Assembly: GCA_035560555.1 (NCBI GenBank)
Contig: DATMZF010000074.1
Location: 1 to 64,000, forward strand
DNA from: UBA11090 sp035560555
GTDB lineage: Bacteria; Spirochaetota; Spirochaetia; Treponematales; Rectinemataceae
DNA length: 64,000 bases
Reading direction: 5' to 3'
Part shown: positions 49,738 to 58,126 of the stretch, piece by piece
Position numbering within the stretch: the stretch's first letter is position 1
Layout of the letters: the number at the start of each line of letters is the position of its first letter
Translations under genes and position numbers: made by a program
Notes under the pieces: generated by a model
What the model saw: the letters and a program-made list of their open reading frames with translations, nothing else
Database searches by the model: none
What the model was told of the DNA's origin: nothing

Positions 49738-51218
49738 TGAAATTCGGCGGCAACGCCATCGCCGATTCCGCGGGAATTCGCCGCGTCGCCGACCGCGCCC
49801 GCGAGGGCATAGGCGCCCTCAATGGTCTCGGCGTCTTCGGAAAGGCCGGGGCGCCCTCAGGCATGAACAGCGTACTCGTCGTCGTGGCCGCCATGTCGGG
49901 CGTGACCGATTCCCTTTTCCTCGCCGCCCGCGCGGCTAAGGGCGCCGATCTCTCAGTGGCAAGACGCGTCTGTTCGGAACTGAAAGCGCGGCATCTCTCG
50001 GCGGCCAGGGAGCTGAGGCCCGAGGGAAGCGCCGAGACGGAAGCGGAAATCGAGTCCATCATCGCCGCCCTCGATTCGCGCCTGCAGGGTGTACGCCTCG
50101 TCGGCGAGCTGAGCGACAGGAATATGGACGAAATCGCCGCCGCCGGCGAACGGCTCAGCAGCATACTCGTGGCGCTGGCCCTCGACGCGCCCTGCGTCGA
50201 CGCGCGGACGATGCTCCGCACCGATTCGAGGTTCGGCCGCGCCCGCCCCGACAGCGTGGCTACGGCCCGTCTCGTGACGGAGCGCCTGCTGCCTTTCCTG
50301 GAACCCGGCAGAATCGCCGTGACCCAAGGCTATATCGGATCCGACAGTCTGGGCAGCACCACCACGCTCGGCCGGGGCGGCTCCGATTTTTCCGCGAGCC
50401 TCTTCGGGGCTGTTCTCCATGCCTCGGAAATAAGGATATGGACCGATTCCGAAGGCATACTGACCGGCGATCCCGAGGTCGTGCCCAACGCGCGCACGGT
50501 CGAAGTCCTCGGCTACGAGGAAGCCTCGGAACTGGTGGCCTTCGGCGCCAAAATACTTCATCCCGCGACGATAAGGCCAGCGCTCGACGCTGGCATTCCC
50601 GTCACCGTACGCAGCGTGGCCAAGCCCCAGGGCCTTTTTTCGACGATCAGGCCCGGCTCCTCGAGCGGGAAGGCGGTGGTCGCCATAGCGATGCGCCGCA
50701 ACGTGGCGGTGGTCAGTGTTCGACAGGAATTGATGATGGAGCAGGCCGGCTTCCTCGCCTGTCTCTTCGCGGCCTTCGGCCGCCTCGGCGTCAGCGTCGA
50801 TCTCGTCTCCACCTCCGAAATCTGCGTCTCCATATCCCTCGACATGGACGCTCCCCTCGACAGAATAGCCGTCGAACTGGCCGAGCTCGGCGCCGTGGAT
50901 ATCATGAGGGACAGGGCCGTCATCGCCGTCGTCGGCGACATGCTGAAAGAGACGCCGGCCCTCCTGCGCAAGACCTTCGACGCGCTGGGCGACGTGGACA
51001 TCGACATGCTGAGCATGGGTGCCAACGATATCAACCTGAGCCTCGTCCTCAAGTCGGAAGAGGCCGACGATGCCCTGCGATGCCTCCACGCGGCCTTTTT
51101 TGGAGCTTCGCCGGGGGCTGAGGCGCCAACTCCCGACGTCCCATTTCCCGGCGCGGCGGAGAATGGCGGTTTAGGAAGCGGCGCTCCGGAAACGGGCCTT
51201 CCCAGGGAGGGATCATGA
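49722..51218 (+). CDS. lysC: Aspartate kinase
   Basis: 498 residues. The ATG at 49722 has GGAGG 7 nt upstream and overlaps asd by 16 nt. The kinase domain begins VMKFGGNAIAD (KFGG nucleotide loop). GYIGSDSLGSTTTLGRGGSDFSASLFGAVLHA and RIWTDSEGILTGDPEVVPNARTVEVLGYEEASELVAFGAKILHP are the classical aspartokinase blocks. Two ACT domains follow (VAVVSVRQELMMEQAGFLACLFAAFGRLGVSVDLVSTSE; VIAVVGDMLKETPALLRKTFDALG), the usual site of lysine or threonine feedback. The last 40 residues are a Gly/Pro-rich tail. It catalyses the first step of the pathway under riboswitch control. Confidence 0.96.
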   Translation: MGITVMKFGGNAIADSAGIRRVADRAREGIGALNGLGVFGKAGAPSGMNSVLVVVAAMSGVTDSLFLAARAAKGADLSVARRVCSELKARHLSAARELRPEGSAETEAEIESIIAALDSRLQGVRLVGELSDRNMDEIAAAGERLSSILVALALDAPCVDARTMLRTDSRFGRARPDSVATARLVTERLLPFLEPGRIAVTQGYIGSDSLGSTTTLGRGGSDFSASLFGAVLHASEIRIWTDSEGILTGDPEVVPNARTVEVLGYEEASELVAFGAKILHPATIRPALDAGIPVTVRSVAKPQGLFSTIRPGSSSGKAVVAIAMRRNVAVVSVRQELMMEQAGFLACLFAAFGRLGVSVDLVSTSEICVSISLDMDAPLDRIAVELAELGAVDIMRDRAVIAVVGDMLKETPALLRKTFDALGDVDIDMLSMGANDINLSLVLKSEEADDALRCLHAAFFGASPGAEAPTPDVPFPGAAENGGLGSGAPETGLPREGS

Positions 51219-51958
51219 GGCTGGGCGTCTTCGGAAGAGGAAGGCTGGGCGGGGCCATCGCGACCGAGATCGCGCGCTATACGGCTTCACCCGACGCCCT
51301 CGAACTCGCCTGGACCGAAGGCAGGGACCCAGGGCCCAGGACGCGCGTTGAGGTGGCCGTCGATGCCAGCAATGCCGCCGCCGTGGAGGGGCACCTCGAG
51401 TGGGCTCTCGAAAGCGGAACCGACCTCCTCATCGCGACGACGGGGTGGAAAATCCCCGACCTGGAGGAGCGGGTGGCGGGACGCATAGGCGTGCTCGTCG
51501 CGTCCAACCTCAGCACGGGCGTCGCGCTGATGCGCAGACTCGCCCTGATGATAGGGGCCTACGCCGCACTGGATATGGACGCCGATCTCGGCATCATCGA
51601 GCATCACCACAAGATGAAGCTCGACGCCCCGTCGGGCACCGCGATCAATTTGGCGCTCGCGATCCAGTCCTCATGTCCGCGCTACTCGGGCTGGAACATG
51701 GGAAACTTTGAAAGGGACAAGGTCAACGTGGCCTCCCTCCGCTCGGGCTATGAGATTGGAAGGCACGAGATTATCCTCGATTCGGCCTTCGAAACGCTGA
51801 CGATCACGCACCGCGCCAAGGACAGGCGGGTTTTCGCCTCGGGGGCGATGAAGGGAGCCACATGGATCTGGGGGCGCAAGGGCGTCTTCACGATGGATGA
51901 TTTCGCCTCCGAGCAGTTCGGGGGAAAAAAGCCGGCGCGAAAACCGGCAGGAGTTTAA
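51215..51958 (+). CDS. dapB: 4-hydroxy-tetrahydrodipicolinate reductase
   Basis: 247 residues, ATGA overlap with lysC, RBS GGGAGG. RLGVFGRGRLGGAIA is the nucleotide site (GRxGRxG in most DapB; here GRGRLGG). The catalytic IIEHHHKMKLDAPSGTA contains the His-His and Lys of the active site (E(L/A)HHxxKxDAPSGTA). ITHRAKDRRVFASGAMKGATWI matches the C-terminal 'HRA.SR..FA.GA..AA.W.'. It reduces the DapA product in lysine/DAP synthesis. Confidence 0.95.
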   Translation: MRLGVFGRGRLGGAIATEIARYTASPDALELAWTEGRDPGPRTRVEVAVDASNAAAVEGHLEWALESGTDLLIATTGWKIPDLEERVAGRIGVLVASNLSTGVALMRRLALMIGAYAALDMDADLGIIEHHHKMKLDAPSGTAINLALAIQSSCPRYSGWNMGNFERDKVNVASLRSGYEIGRHEIILDSAFETLTITHRAKDRRVFASGAMKGATWIWGRKGVFTMDDFASEQFGGKKPARKPAGV

Positions 51959-51959
51959 A

Positions 51960-53006
51960 ATGACCGCAGATAGCGCGTTGCGTGGGCTCGGAGTCGCGGT
52001 CGCGACTCCTTTCGATGCGAATGGCCGCGTGGATTTCCAGGCTTTCGGGCGGCTTCTGGATTTTTTGGCGGGATCGGGGAAGGGCCCCGGAGCAGCGGGC
52101 TCTAAAACTACGGACTCAAAAGCGGCGGGCTTCGGACCCGCCGCCCCGCTGTCCGGCTCTCCCGCCGGAACCGTCGAGGAGTTCCAGGCGAGGGAAGGGG
52201 GAGGCTGCGACTTCCTGGTGGTGCTGGGCTCGACCGGCGAGGCCGCGACCATAGAAGCCGATGAGCGCCGCGCCATCATTCAATTCGCCGTCGAGCGCGC
52301 GGGGGGGCTTCCCGTCGTCATCGGCACGGGTTCCAATTCGACGGCAACCTGCGTACGCTTCACCGCGGAAGCCGCCGCCCTCGGCGCCGATGCCGTACTT
52401 GTCGTCACGCCTTTCTACAATAAACCGACGCCCGACGGCCTCGTGGCCCATTTTTCCGCCGTCGCCGAGGCTGCGGCCAATGCCGCGACCAATGCCGCGG
52501 GGAGGGTCCCCGTCGTCGTGTACAACGTCCCGGGACGCACGGGGCTCAACCTCATTCCTTCCTCGCTGGCGCGGCTCTGGAAAATTCCGGGTATCCTCGC
52601 GGTGAAGGAATCCTCGGGCAATCTCGCCCAGATCGGCGAAATCGCGAGAACTCTCCCCGTCGGCAAGATTCTCCTTTCGGGCGACGACGCCTTGGCGCTG
52701 CCCGCCTTGGCCGTCGGCGCCACGGGACTCATCAGCGTAGCCGGCAACATCCTTCCCCGTCGCGTCAAGGCCATGCTGGACGCGGCCATGGCCGGGCGGC
52801 GCCAGGAATCCATCGCGATCCATCAATCCCTGCTCCCCACCATGGACGCGCTCTTCCTCGAGTCCAATCCCATCCCTCTGAAGGCGGCCCTCGCCCTCAC
52901 GGGCCTCGCCGGCGATACGCTCCGCCTGCCGCTTGCTCCGGCGTCGGCGGGGACGAGAACCGCGCTCGCCAGGGCCTTGAGCCCCTTCCTGGAGGTGAGA
53001 GAATGA
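51960..53006 (+). CDS. dapA: 4-hydroxy-tetrahydrodipicolinate synthase
   Basis: 348 residues from ATG 51960 (CAGGAG upstream, 1 nt after the dapB stop). The usual length is about 290. LGVAVATPFDANGRVDFQAF starts the barrel, VVLGSTGEAATIEADE holds the catalytic Thr, VVVYNVPGRTGLNL the Tyr, and GILAVKESSGNLAQI the Schiff-base Lys. The extra length is a Gly/Ala/Ser-rich insertion of about 40 residues (roughly 42-82) between helix 1 and the VVLGSTGE strand, likely a surface loop. It condenses pyruvate and aspartate semialdehyde. Its stop overlaps dapD. Confidence 0.95.
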   Translation: MTADSALRGLGVAVATPFDANGRVDFQAFGRLLDFLAGSGKGPGAAGSKTTDSKAAGFGPAAPLSGSPAGTVEEFQAREGGGCDFLVVLGSTGEAATIEADERRAIIQFAVERAGGLPVVIGTGSNSTATCVRFTAEAAALGADAVLVVTPFYNKPTPDGLVAHFSAVAEAAANAATNAAGRVPVVVYNVPGRTGLNLIPSSLARLWKIPGILAVKESSGNLAQIGEIARTLPVGKILLSGDDALALPALAVGATGLISVAGNILPRRVKAMLDAAMAGRRQESIAIHQSLLPTMDALFLESNPIPLKAALALTGLAGDTLRLPLAPASAGTRTALARALSPFLEVRE

Positions 53007-53806
53007 ATGACGCGATGATCGGCGCTCTCGAAGCCGCCTTCGAGGAAAAAGGCTCATTCGGCGCGAGCGATTGGGAAAGCTTCCTACAGGCTCTTGAATC
53101 GGGCGACCTGGCGGCCACCCGCCTCGATGGAAACGGCGAGTGGCAGGCCGTCTCATGGGTGAAGAGGGCCATATTGTCCGGTTTCAAGGCCGGGGGGCTC
53201 GCGGCATGGAACTGGCCGGGTGGCGCCTTCGACAGACCGGCTTTCCCGCCGCGCCGCTTCGGCGCCGAAGACGGCATCCGTGTCGTTCCCGGCGGGACAT
53301 CCTCGCGGCGCGGCGCGTTCATAGCCTCCGGCGTCGTCATCATGCCTCCTTCCTATATAAATGTCGGCGCCCACATCGGTTCGGGAACCATGGTGGACAG
53401 CCATGTTCTCGTGGGTTCCTGCGCGAGGGTAGGCGAACGTGTCCATCTTTCGGCCGGCGTTCAGGTCGGCGGCGTTCTCGAGCCCCCCCAGGCGAGGCCG
53501 GTGGTCATCGAGGATGGAGCCTTCATCGGTGGTCTCTGCGGCATTTTTGAGGGAATCGTCATAAGGAAGAACGCTGTCCTCGCTCCCGGCACCATCCTCT
53601 CGAAGTCGACACGGATTTTCGACATAGTCGAGGGAAGGGAATGGGTCGGCGAAGTGCCCGAATCGGCGGTCGTCGTCCCCGGCGCCCGCCCGGCCAAAAG
53701 CGATTACGCCGTCGCGCGAGGGCTTTCCCTTCAAGCCCCTATCATCGTAAAGTATCGCGATAAAGGCACCGAAGCTTCGGTCGCGCTGGAAGCCGCGCTG
53801 CGATGA
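53003..53806 (+). CDS. dapD: Tetrahydrodipicolinate N-succinyltransferase
   Basis: 267 residues, ATGA overlap with dapA, RBS GGAGGT. An N-terminal helical domain and a left-handed beta-helix: GVVIMPPSYINVGAHIGSGTMVDSH, VGSCARVGERVHLSAGVQVGGVLEPPQARPVVIEDGAFIGG, ending FEGIVIRKNAVLAPGTILSKSTRI. The overall pattern is that of DapD. The family's 'GARSEVVEG' segment reads GGLCGIFEG here, so the acyl-acceptor loop differs. An acetyltransferase (DapH-like) activity cannot be excluded. The succinylase pathway would also need dapC, dapE and dapF, none of which is in the window. Confidence 0.9.
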   Translation: MNDAMIGALEAAFEEKGSFGASDWESFLQALESGDLAATRLDGNGEWQAVSWVKRAILSGFKAGGLAAWNWPGGAFDRPAFPPRRFGAEDGIRVVPGGTSSRRGAFIASGVVIMPPSYINVGAHIGSGTMVDSHVLVGSCARVGERVHLSAGVQVGGVLEPPQARPVVIEDGAFIGGLCGIFEGIVIRKNAVLAPGTILSKSTRIFDIVEGREWVGEVPESAVVVPGARPAKSDYAVARGLSLQAPIIVKYRDKGTEASVALEAALR

Positions 53807-53888
53807 ACCCCGTCCAGAGGGAGCTTTCGCGCGCGCGTTCGGGAAGGTCGCGCCGGCCGGGCGCCGGTGTCTTGGTGGAGAAAATGAA

Positions 53889-54698
53889 GTGAGCTACAAG
53901 CTTGGGATCATCGGGGCAGGAAAAATCGGTGAAGCGATACTGTCCGGCACGTTCGCGAACAAACTCTACACCCCCGAAGAGGTGATCCTCTCCGTCAGGA
54001 CCGAGACGCACAGGAAGGACCTGGAAGATCGCCTCAAGGTCGCCGCCACCCTGGACAACCGCCACGTGGCCGCAAGCTCCGATATAATCCTGATCGCGGT
54101 AAAGCCCAAGGCCCTCATCGATATCCTGAATTCCATTTCGGACTGTCTGTCGCCGGGTACCCTGATCATCTCGACGGTCGCCGGCGTCGCGCTTGAGATG
54201 ATCGAATCGCGAGTGCCGGGATATGTGGCGGTGATTCGGGCCATGCCCAACCTCGCCGTGTCGGTGGGAGAGGGGATGACGGTGATCTCCTGCGGAAAAA
54301 ACGCTTCCGAAGCCCACATCGCCAAGGCCGAAACGCTCTTCGGGGCGGTCGGAAGAGTCCGGAAGCTCGAAGAGCAGCATATGGACGCCGTGACGGGGCT
54401 TTCGGGTTCAGGGCCGGCGTATATCTACATCGTGATCGAGTCCCTCGCCGACGGAGGCGTCAAAATGGGGCTCCCCCGCGACGCGGCCATCCAGATGGCC
54501 GCCCAGACAGTGCTCGGCGCCGCCAAAACGGTGCTCGTGACCGGTGAACACCCCGCCAAACTGAAGGATCAGGTGACTACCCCCGCCGGCGTGACCATCG
54601 ATGGCATCATGGAATTGGAGGAGGGCGGGTTGCGGGTTACTCTGATAAAAGCGGTGGTGAAGGCGACCGAAAGAGCCCGTCAGCTGCTCCACAAGTAG
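53889..54698 (+). CDS. proC: Pyrroline-5-carboxylate reductase
   Basis: 269 residues from GTG 53889 (GGAG 8 nt upstream; the ATG just before runs into TGA). KLGIIGAGKIGEAILSG is the NADPH site, and RAMPNLAVSVGEGMTVI, VTGLSGSGPAYIYIVIESLADGGVKMGLPRD and QVTTPAGVTIDGIMELEEGG are the ProC signature blocks. It makes proline. It lies 82 nt after dapD on the same strand and is probably transcribed with the lysine operon, linking proline to lysine-riboswitch control unless an internal promoter exists. Confidence 0.96.
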   Translation: MSYKLGIIGAGKIGEAILSGTFANKLYTPEEVILSVRTETHRKDLEDRLKVAATLDNRHVAASSDIILIAVKPKALIDILNSISDCLSPGTLIISTVAGVALEMIESRVPGYVAVIRAMPNLAVSVGEGMTVISCGKNASEAHIAKAETLFGAVGRVRKLEEQHMDAVTGLSGSGPAYIYIVIESLADGGVKMGLPRDAAIQMAAQTVLGAAKTVLVTGEHPAKLKDQVTTPAGVTIDGIMELEEGGLRVTLIKAVVKATERARQLLHK

Positions 54699-54705
54699 GA
54701 CGGCT

Positions 54706-55914
54706 CTACTCCCGGCTCAGGATGGCGGTCAGCAACTGGCGGAGCCTGGCGGGAAGCGGCAGCGATTTCCCCAGCGTCTTGCTGCGGGGAGCGATTTCCG
54801 ACAGCACTTTTTGGGCGAAAATCTGCGCCCGCCGCGTCAGTTCGTTGTTGGAGAGCGGGGTCGAGCTTTCCAGGGCGTCCAGAATCTTCTTGCTCTTGCT
54901 CGAGGCTACACTGGAGAAAAGCCTGTCGTGGGCAATGGGTTCCATGGCTTGAATCAACGAGGCGGCCAGTTTCGGATTCATGCCTGAAATCACCGACTTC
55001 AGGACATGCTCATCCAGCTCAAGGATGAGATTGCTTATATCGGACACGAGTTCCTTGTCGACATCCATCGGCCATTCCTCGGCCTCGGTTCCCATGTGCG
55101 CCTCAGCGTCGTCGCGGAAGGAGGTCAGCAGTTCCATGAAAGCATTCTGCGCGTCGCTTAACTCTTCGGATGAGAGTCTGTCCCTCGCGTTCCCGATCTC
55201 CCAATCGAGGAGAATCCTACCGAGAGGAGAATAGGCCAGCGATTTCATGTAGTCGATCATCTGTGTGGGGCAACCAGCCAAGGTCGCCGCGACGAGAGGG
55301 GGGCCGGCGAGGCGCAATGCCTGGCCGATGGAGCCAGGGCTTCTGTTCCTTTCCGTCAGGATGTCCGGCAAGTCGCCGGGAATGATGAGTTCCTCGTCCT
55401 GTTTTCGTTCGGCGCCGAAATGCTCCATCAGCCATTTTTCCACATCGTCGAAGACGGAAAATCCAAGAAACGCCGTCATCATCCGCAAAATGACGATAGG
55501 ATGGGCGTTTTTTAAGGCAAGCTCGGTTCCGGCGATGAGCATCTCCGCTTCGCACTCTTCCTGCGGGGAGGTCTTGCCGGACAGTCCCGCGGCGACGAAG
55601 GCGGGCCTGACGGAATCGGCCGGCGAGGCCGATGTTATGAGGGAGTAGGCGAATTTATGAAGCTTTTTCTTCTCGTCGCGAGCCGTCGCGATGAGCTGAT
55701 CCTTGCCTTCGGTCTTGAATTGGCCTATGGCGAGAACGAAGCGTTTGGCCGATTCCAGATTGGATGCCGTCCTCCGCGAATTGAATCCGTACATCGTCTG
55801 CCATCCGCCCTCCGAAACTGCGGAAGCCTGATTTGGATCCGATTTCTCGGAGACGGGAAGCCCTTCGTGGCGCAAGAGCAGCCTCTGGGCGCGGCACAAT
55901 GAGTTGATGATCAT
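54706..55914 (-). CDS. FliG-like protein (C-terminal FliG domain)
   Basis: 402 residues. The ATG (55914) overlaps the stop of the 142-residue gene. The C-terminal 110 residues match the FliG C-domain pattern: ISNLILELDEHVLKSVISGMNPKLAASLIQAMEPIAHDRLFSSVASSKSKKIL corresponds to FliG 'I..LDD..IQ.VLREVD...LA.ALK......KIF.NMS.RAA..L'. LSNNELTRRAQIFAQKVLSEI follows. A middle part (AGPPLVAATLAGCPTQMIDY) recalls the FliG middle domain, but the EHPQTIA motif and the charged torque residues are not preserved. The N-terminal 150 residues are unfamiliar. It may be a divergent rotor paralogue or a non-flagellar relative. Assignment is tentative. Confidence 0.55.
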   Translation of the reverse strand: MIINSLCRAQRLLLRHEGLPVSEKSDPNQASAVSEGGWQTMYGFNSRRTASNLESAKRFVLAIGQFKTEGKDQLIATARDEKKKLHKFAYSLITSASPADSVRPAFVAAGLSGKTSPQEECEAEMLIAGTELALKNAHPIVILRMMTAFLGFSVFDDVEKWLMEHFGAERKQDEELIIPGDLPDILTERNRSPGSIGQALRLAGPPLVAATLAGCPTQMIDYMKSLAYSPLGRILLDWEIGNARDRLSSEELSDAQNAFMELLTSFRDDAEAHMGTEAEEWPMDVDKELVSDISNLILELDEHVLKSVISGMNPKLAASLIQAMEPIAHDRLFSSVASSKSKKILDALESSTPLSNNELTRRAQIFAQKVLSEIAPRSKTLGKSLPLPARLRQLLTAILSRE

Positions 55915-56339
55915 AGCGCTTTGGGGCTGTCCGCCGCGTCCAGGGCCTTGAGGAGCGAAAAGGCCTTTTCGGCGCCGCAGTAAGGCACTAGTTTTCTGAG
56001 GAGCAGATCGCGGGAGTCTCCCGCCGCGATGGAGAGCAGCGCTTCGACATATACGCACTGCTTGAGAAACTCGAAACCACTCAAGCCGCTCGTCGTGAGG
56101 TAGATCGCTAGAATTTCTTCGAGCACTTCCGTCGATAGGCCTTCGGTGATCAGGCGAAATCCATATCGCAGCATTTCGGGCTGGCTCGCGGTCTGTTCGG
56201 CCGAGGCGAGGGGCAAGATTCCCTCATCCCGAACTCTGTCGGAAATCGCGAGCAGCCCCTGGACGATGGAGGGCAGGGCCGCCTTCTCCTTGTCGGTACA
56301 GGCGAGTCGTTTTGTCAGTTCAGCGTTCCAAAATATCAT
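55911..56339 (-). CDS. Helical protein with MotA-like segment
   Basis: 142 residues, RBS GGAG. No TM helices. RVRDEGILPLASAEQ followed by MLRYGFRLITEGLSTEVLEEIL resembles the cytosolic stretch of MotA ('AR.EG.LALE......F...G......DG.....I...L'), the part of the stator that touches FliG. It is translationally coupled to the FliG-like gene downstream (ATGA). The pair therefore looks like a soluble stator-loop mimic with a rotor-like partner. This reading is an inference from short motifs. Confidence 0.45.
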   Translation of the reverse strand: MIFWNAELTKRLACTDKEKAALPSIVQGLLAISDRVRDEGILPLASAEQTASQPEMLRYGFRLITEGLSTEVLEEILAIYLTTSGLSGFEFLKQCVYVEALLSIAAGDSRDLLLRKLVPYCGAEKAFSLLKALDAADSPKAL

Positions 56340-56386
56340 CCAAAACTCCAGATTCTCACCGCGTGATGGCGTCGTATTATTTTGTC

Positions 56387-56415
56387 ATTATATATGGTAT
56401 TTGTACATACTATAA
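56387..56415 (-). promoter_or_regulatory. Promoter of the MotA-like/FliG-like pair
   Basis: Minus strand: a perfect TATAAT (56392-56387) with TTATAG 17 nt upstream (56415-56410), in an AT-rich gap of 70 nt. Confidence 0.55.
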
Positions 56416-56994
56416 AGCCTGTTCCCCGTTCTGGCAATGCAGGAATATCTCGGCGGACACTGGACCCAGCAGCTGGTCGAGGGGGGCATTGTCGATACTG
56501 AAATGCTTCACCGGGAAAAAGCCGGACGCGGACCGTAGCCTATCCGCGAAGACCTTTTCGAGGCCGGGCCTGACCGTCACTACCAGCGGACAGTCTCCGT
56601 GCCGCATCAGCCAGGCGGCGATTCCAAAAAAACCGCCTCCCTCGCCGGCTTCCAGCGGCCCCATCTCGTCCAGGATTACCGGTCCGCATCCCTTGCGGAC
56701 CGCTTCCTTGATTCTGGATTCCGCCCAGGAAAAGGCTTGTGGGGAAAAATCGAATGGAGGATAGGGTTTGGATGCGTCGAGAGGATCTCGTCCACGGGAA
56801 GCGAAGCCGATCTTGCCGCCATCGCCAAGGTCGCGTAGAAGGATGGACAGGGGAATTCCTTTCGGGTCTCTCAGGTTTTCTTCGATGATGGCGAAGGGGC
56901 GCGAGGATTTCGCCGCCAGAAGCGGGAAAAGGGCCACGCAGAACGATGTTTTTCCGCTGCGCATTGGTCCGACAAGCGTTATGAGTTCGCGCAT
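56410..56994 (-). CDS. THEP1-like P-loop NTPase
   Basis: 194 residues. Walker A GPMRSGKT (9-16) and Walker B CGPVILDEMGPLEAGEGGGF fit the NTPase_1/THEP1 or DUF2478 family. The substrate-side RGRDPLDASKPYPPFDFSPQAF segment is typical, and a CPLVVTVRP strand precedes the C-terminal part. Such proteins hydrolyse nucleoside triphosphates in vitro; the biological role is unclear. There is no good SD. TGGACA-N17-CAGAAT ends 5 nt before the ATG, suggesting a leaderless mRNA. Confidence 0.75.
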   Translation of the reverse strand: MRELITLVGPMRSGKTSFCVALFPLLAAKSSRPFAIIEENLRDPKGIPLSILLRDLGDGGKIGFASRGRDPLDASKPYPPFDFSPQAFSWAESRIKEAVRKGCGPVILDEMGPLEAGEGGGFFGIAAWLMRHGDCPLVVTVRPGLEKVFADRLRSASGFFPVKHFSIDNAPLDQLLGPVSAEIFLHCQNGEQAL

Positions 56995-57145
56995 GGTTCA
57001 TTCTGCTTTGTCCGCGCCGTCTTGTCCAGCAATCTTGTCCGATTTCTTCGTTTCTGCCGGCGCCGTATATCACGGTTTTTGAAAATATCCAGGCAATTCA
57101 TTGCGATAAATTCTTAAGTTTTCATTAAAACGTAACCACATTCAC

Positions 57146-57174
57146 TTGACACAAATATACGACTCTTGTTATGT
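57146..57174 (+). promoter_or_regulatory. Promoter in the nif3 upstream region
   Basis: TTGACA (57146-57151), a 17-nt spacer and TTATGT (57169-57174); TATGTT one base later is equally good. It precedes a structured stretch ending in a strong terminator. Confidence 0.6.
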
Positions 57175-57180
57175 TTCTAA

Positions 57181-57295
57181 TTGAGATAACGATTCGGTAA
57201 CGGCGGCGAAACGGTACCGGGTCATTTTTGAGGACAGCTAGGCTGTCACGAGCTTCTCGGGGTCAGCCTCCTTCCCCGAGAAGCTCTTTTATTTT
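57181..57295 (+). ncRNA. Possible small RNA or attenuated leader
   Basis: About 115 nt between the promoter at 57146 and a terminator. It contains a GACAGC/GCTGTC hairpin (57233-57247), the terminator stem and no ORF with a start signal. It resembles no riboswitch I know. It is either an independent small RNA or a 5' leader with attenuation for the Nif3-like gene, which starts 13 nt after the T-run. Confidence 0.5.
57250..57295 (+). terminator. Strong intrinsic terminator
   Basis: The perfect 13-bp stem GAGCTTCTCGGGG/CCCCGAGAAGCTC (57250-57262 with 57274-57286) is followed by TTTTATTTT. Confidence 0.93.
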
Positions 57296-57307
57296 ATACT
57301 CCCTTCC

Positions 57308-58069
57308 ATGGATATCAGTGAATTTGACGGATGGTGCCGTTCACTCCTGCAGATAGACGCTCTCGCGGCTATCGACGATTCCCTGAACGGAGTCCAGGTG
57401 GGAAGATCGTCGGGGCCGATCCGAAAAGTAGCCTTCGCCGTCGATGCCTGCGCCGAATCCATCCGACGCGCGAAAGAGGCCGGAGCCGACCTTCTCTTCG
57501 TGCACCATGGTCTTTTCTGGGGCAAGCCGCTGCGCGTCGAAGGATATCTCCTCGAGCGCCTCAAGGCGCTCATTTCATCCGATACGGCCCTCTACGCGTG
57601 CCATCTCCCCCTCGACATGCACCCCGAAGTCGGAAACAACGCCGTTTTGGCCAACCTCCTCTCCCTGCGCGACAGGGCGCCTTTCGGGATGTACCATGGC
57701 ATCGCCATCGGCGTCTCTGGGCGGCTGGAGAAAGCTCTTTCACTCCGGGAGATAATCTCTCTCATCCTTCCTGACGGAACCGAACCCAAAGCGATAATCG
57801 CCCCCGGCAAGGAGAAAGTGTCCACGGTGGCCATCGTGTCGGGCGGCGCCCCCTTCGAGGCGTTCCAAGCCTTCGGCAAAGGCATCGATCTGTACGTCAC
57901 CGGCGAACCCTCGCACTCCGTCTACCACCAGCTTGTCGAGAACAGGCTCAACTTCATCGCGGCGGGCCATTACGCCACCGAAACCTGGGGCGTGAAGGCG
58001 GTGGCCGAGAGGCTTGCGGCAGAAAAGGGAATAGAGACCATATTCATAGATATTCCGACGGGGCTCTGA
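57308..58069 (+). CDS. Nif3-like dinuclear metal-centre protein
   Basis: 253 residues (family 240-370). Metal ligands appear in LLFVHHGLFWG (the HH pair) and near the C-terminus in FIAAGHYATETWGVKAVAERLA (H...E). NGVQVGRSSGPIRKVAFAVDA and YACHLPLDMHPEVGNNAVLANLL are the other family blocks. It forms a hexameric ring. Homologues include E. coli YbgI, and the function is unsettled, with GTP cyclohydrolase-type activity proposed for some. There is no SD. TATACT lies 7 nt before the ATG, immediately after the terminator, suggesting its own leaderless start. Confidence 0.93.
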   Translation: MDISEFDGWCRSLLQIDALAAIDDSLNGVQVGRSSGPIRKVAFAVDACAESIRRAKEAGADLLFVHHGLFWGKPLRVEGYLLERLKALISSDTALYACHLPLDMHPEVGNNAVLANLLSLRDRAPFGMYHGIAIGVSGRLEKALSLREIISLILPDGTEPKAIIAPGKEKVSTVAIVSGGAPFEAFQAFGKGIDLYVTGEPSHSVYHQLVENRLNFIAAGHYATETWGVKAVAERLAAEKGIETIFIDIPTGL

Positions 58070-58126
58070 GCCTCGATGGCCAATAAGGGGCGGTCGGGTT
58101 GCCGGTCGTTTCGGGGAACATACCAG

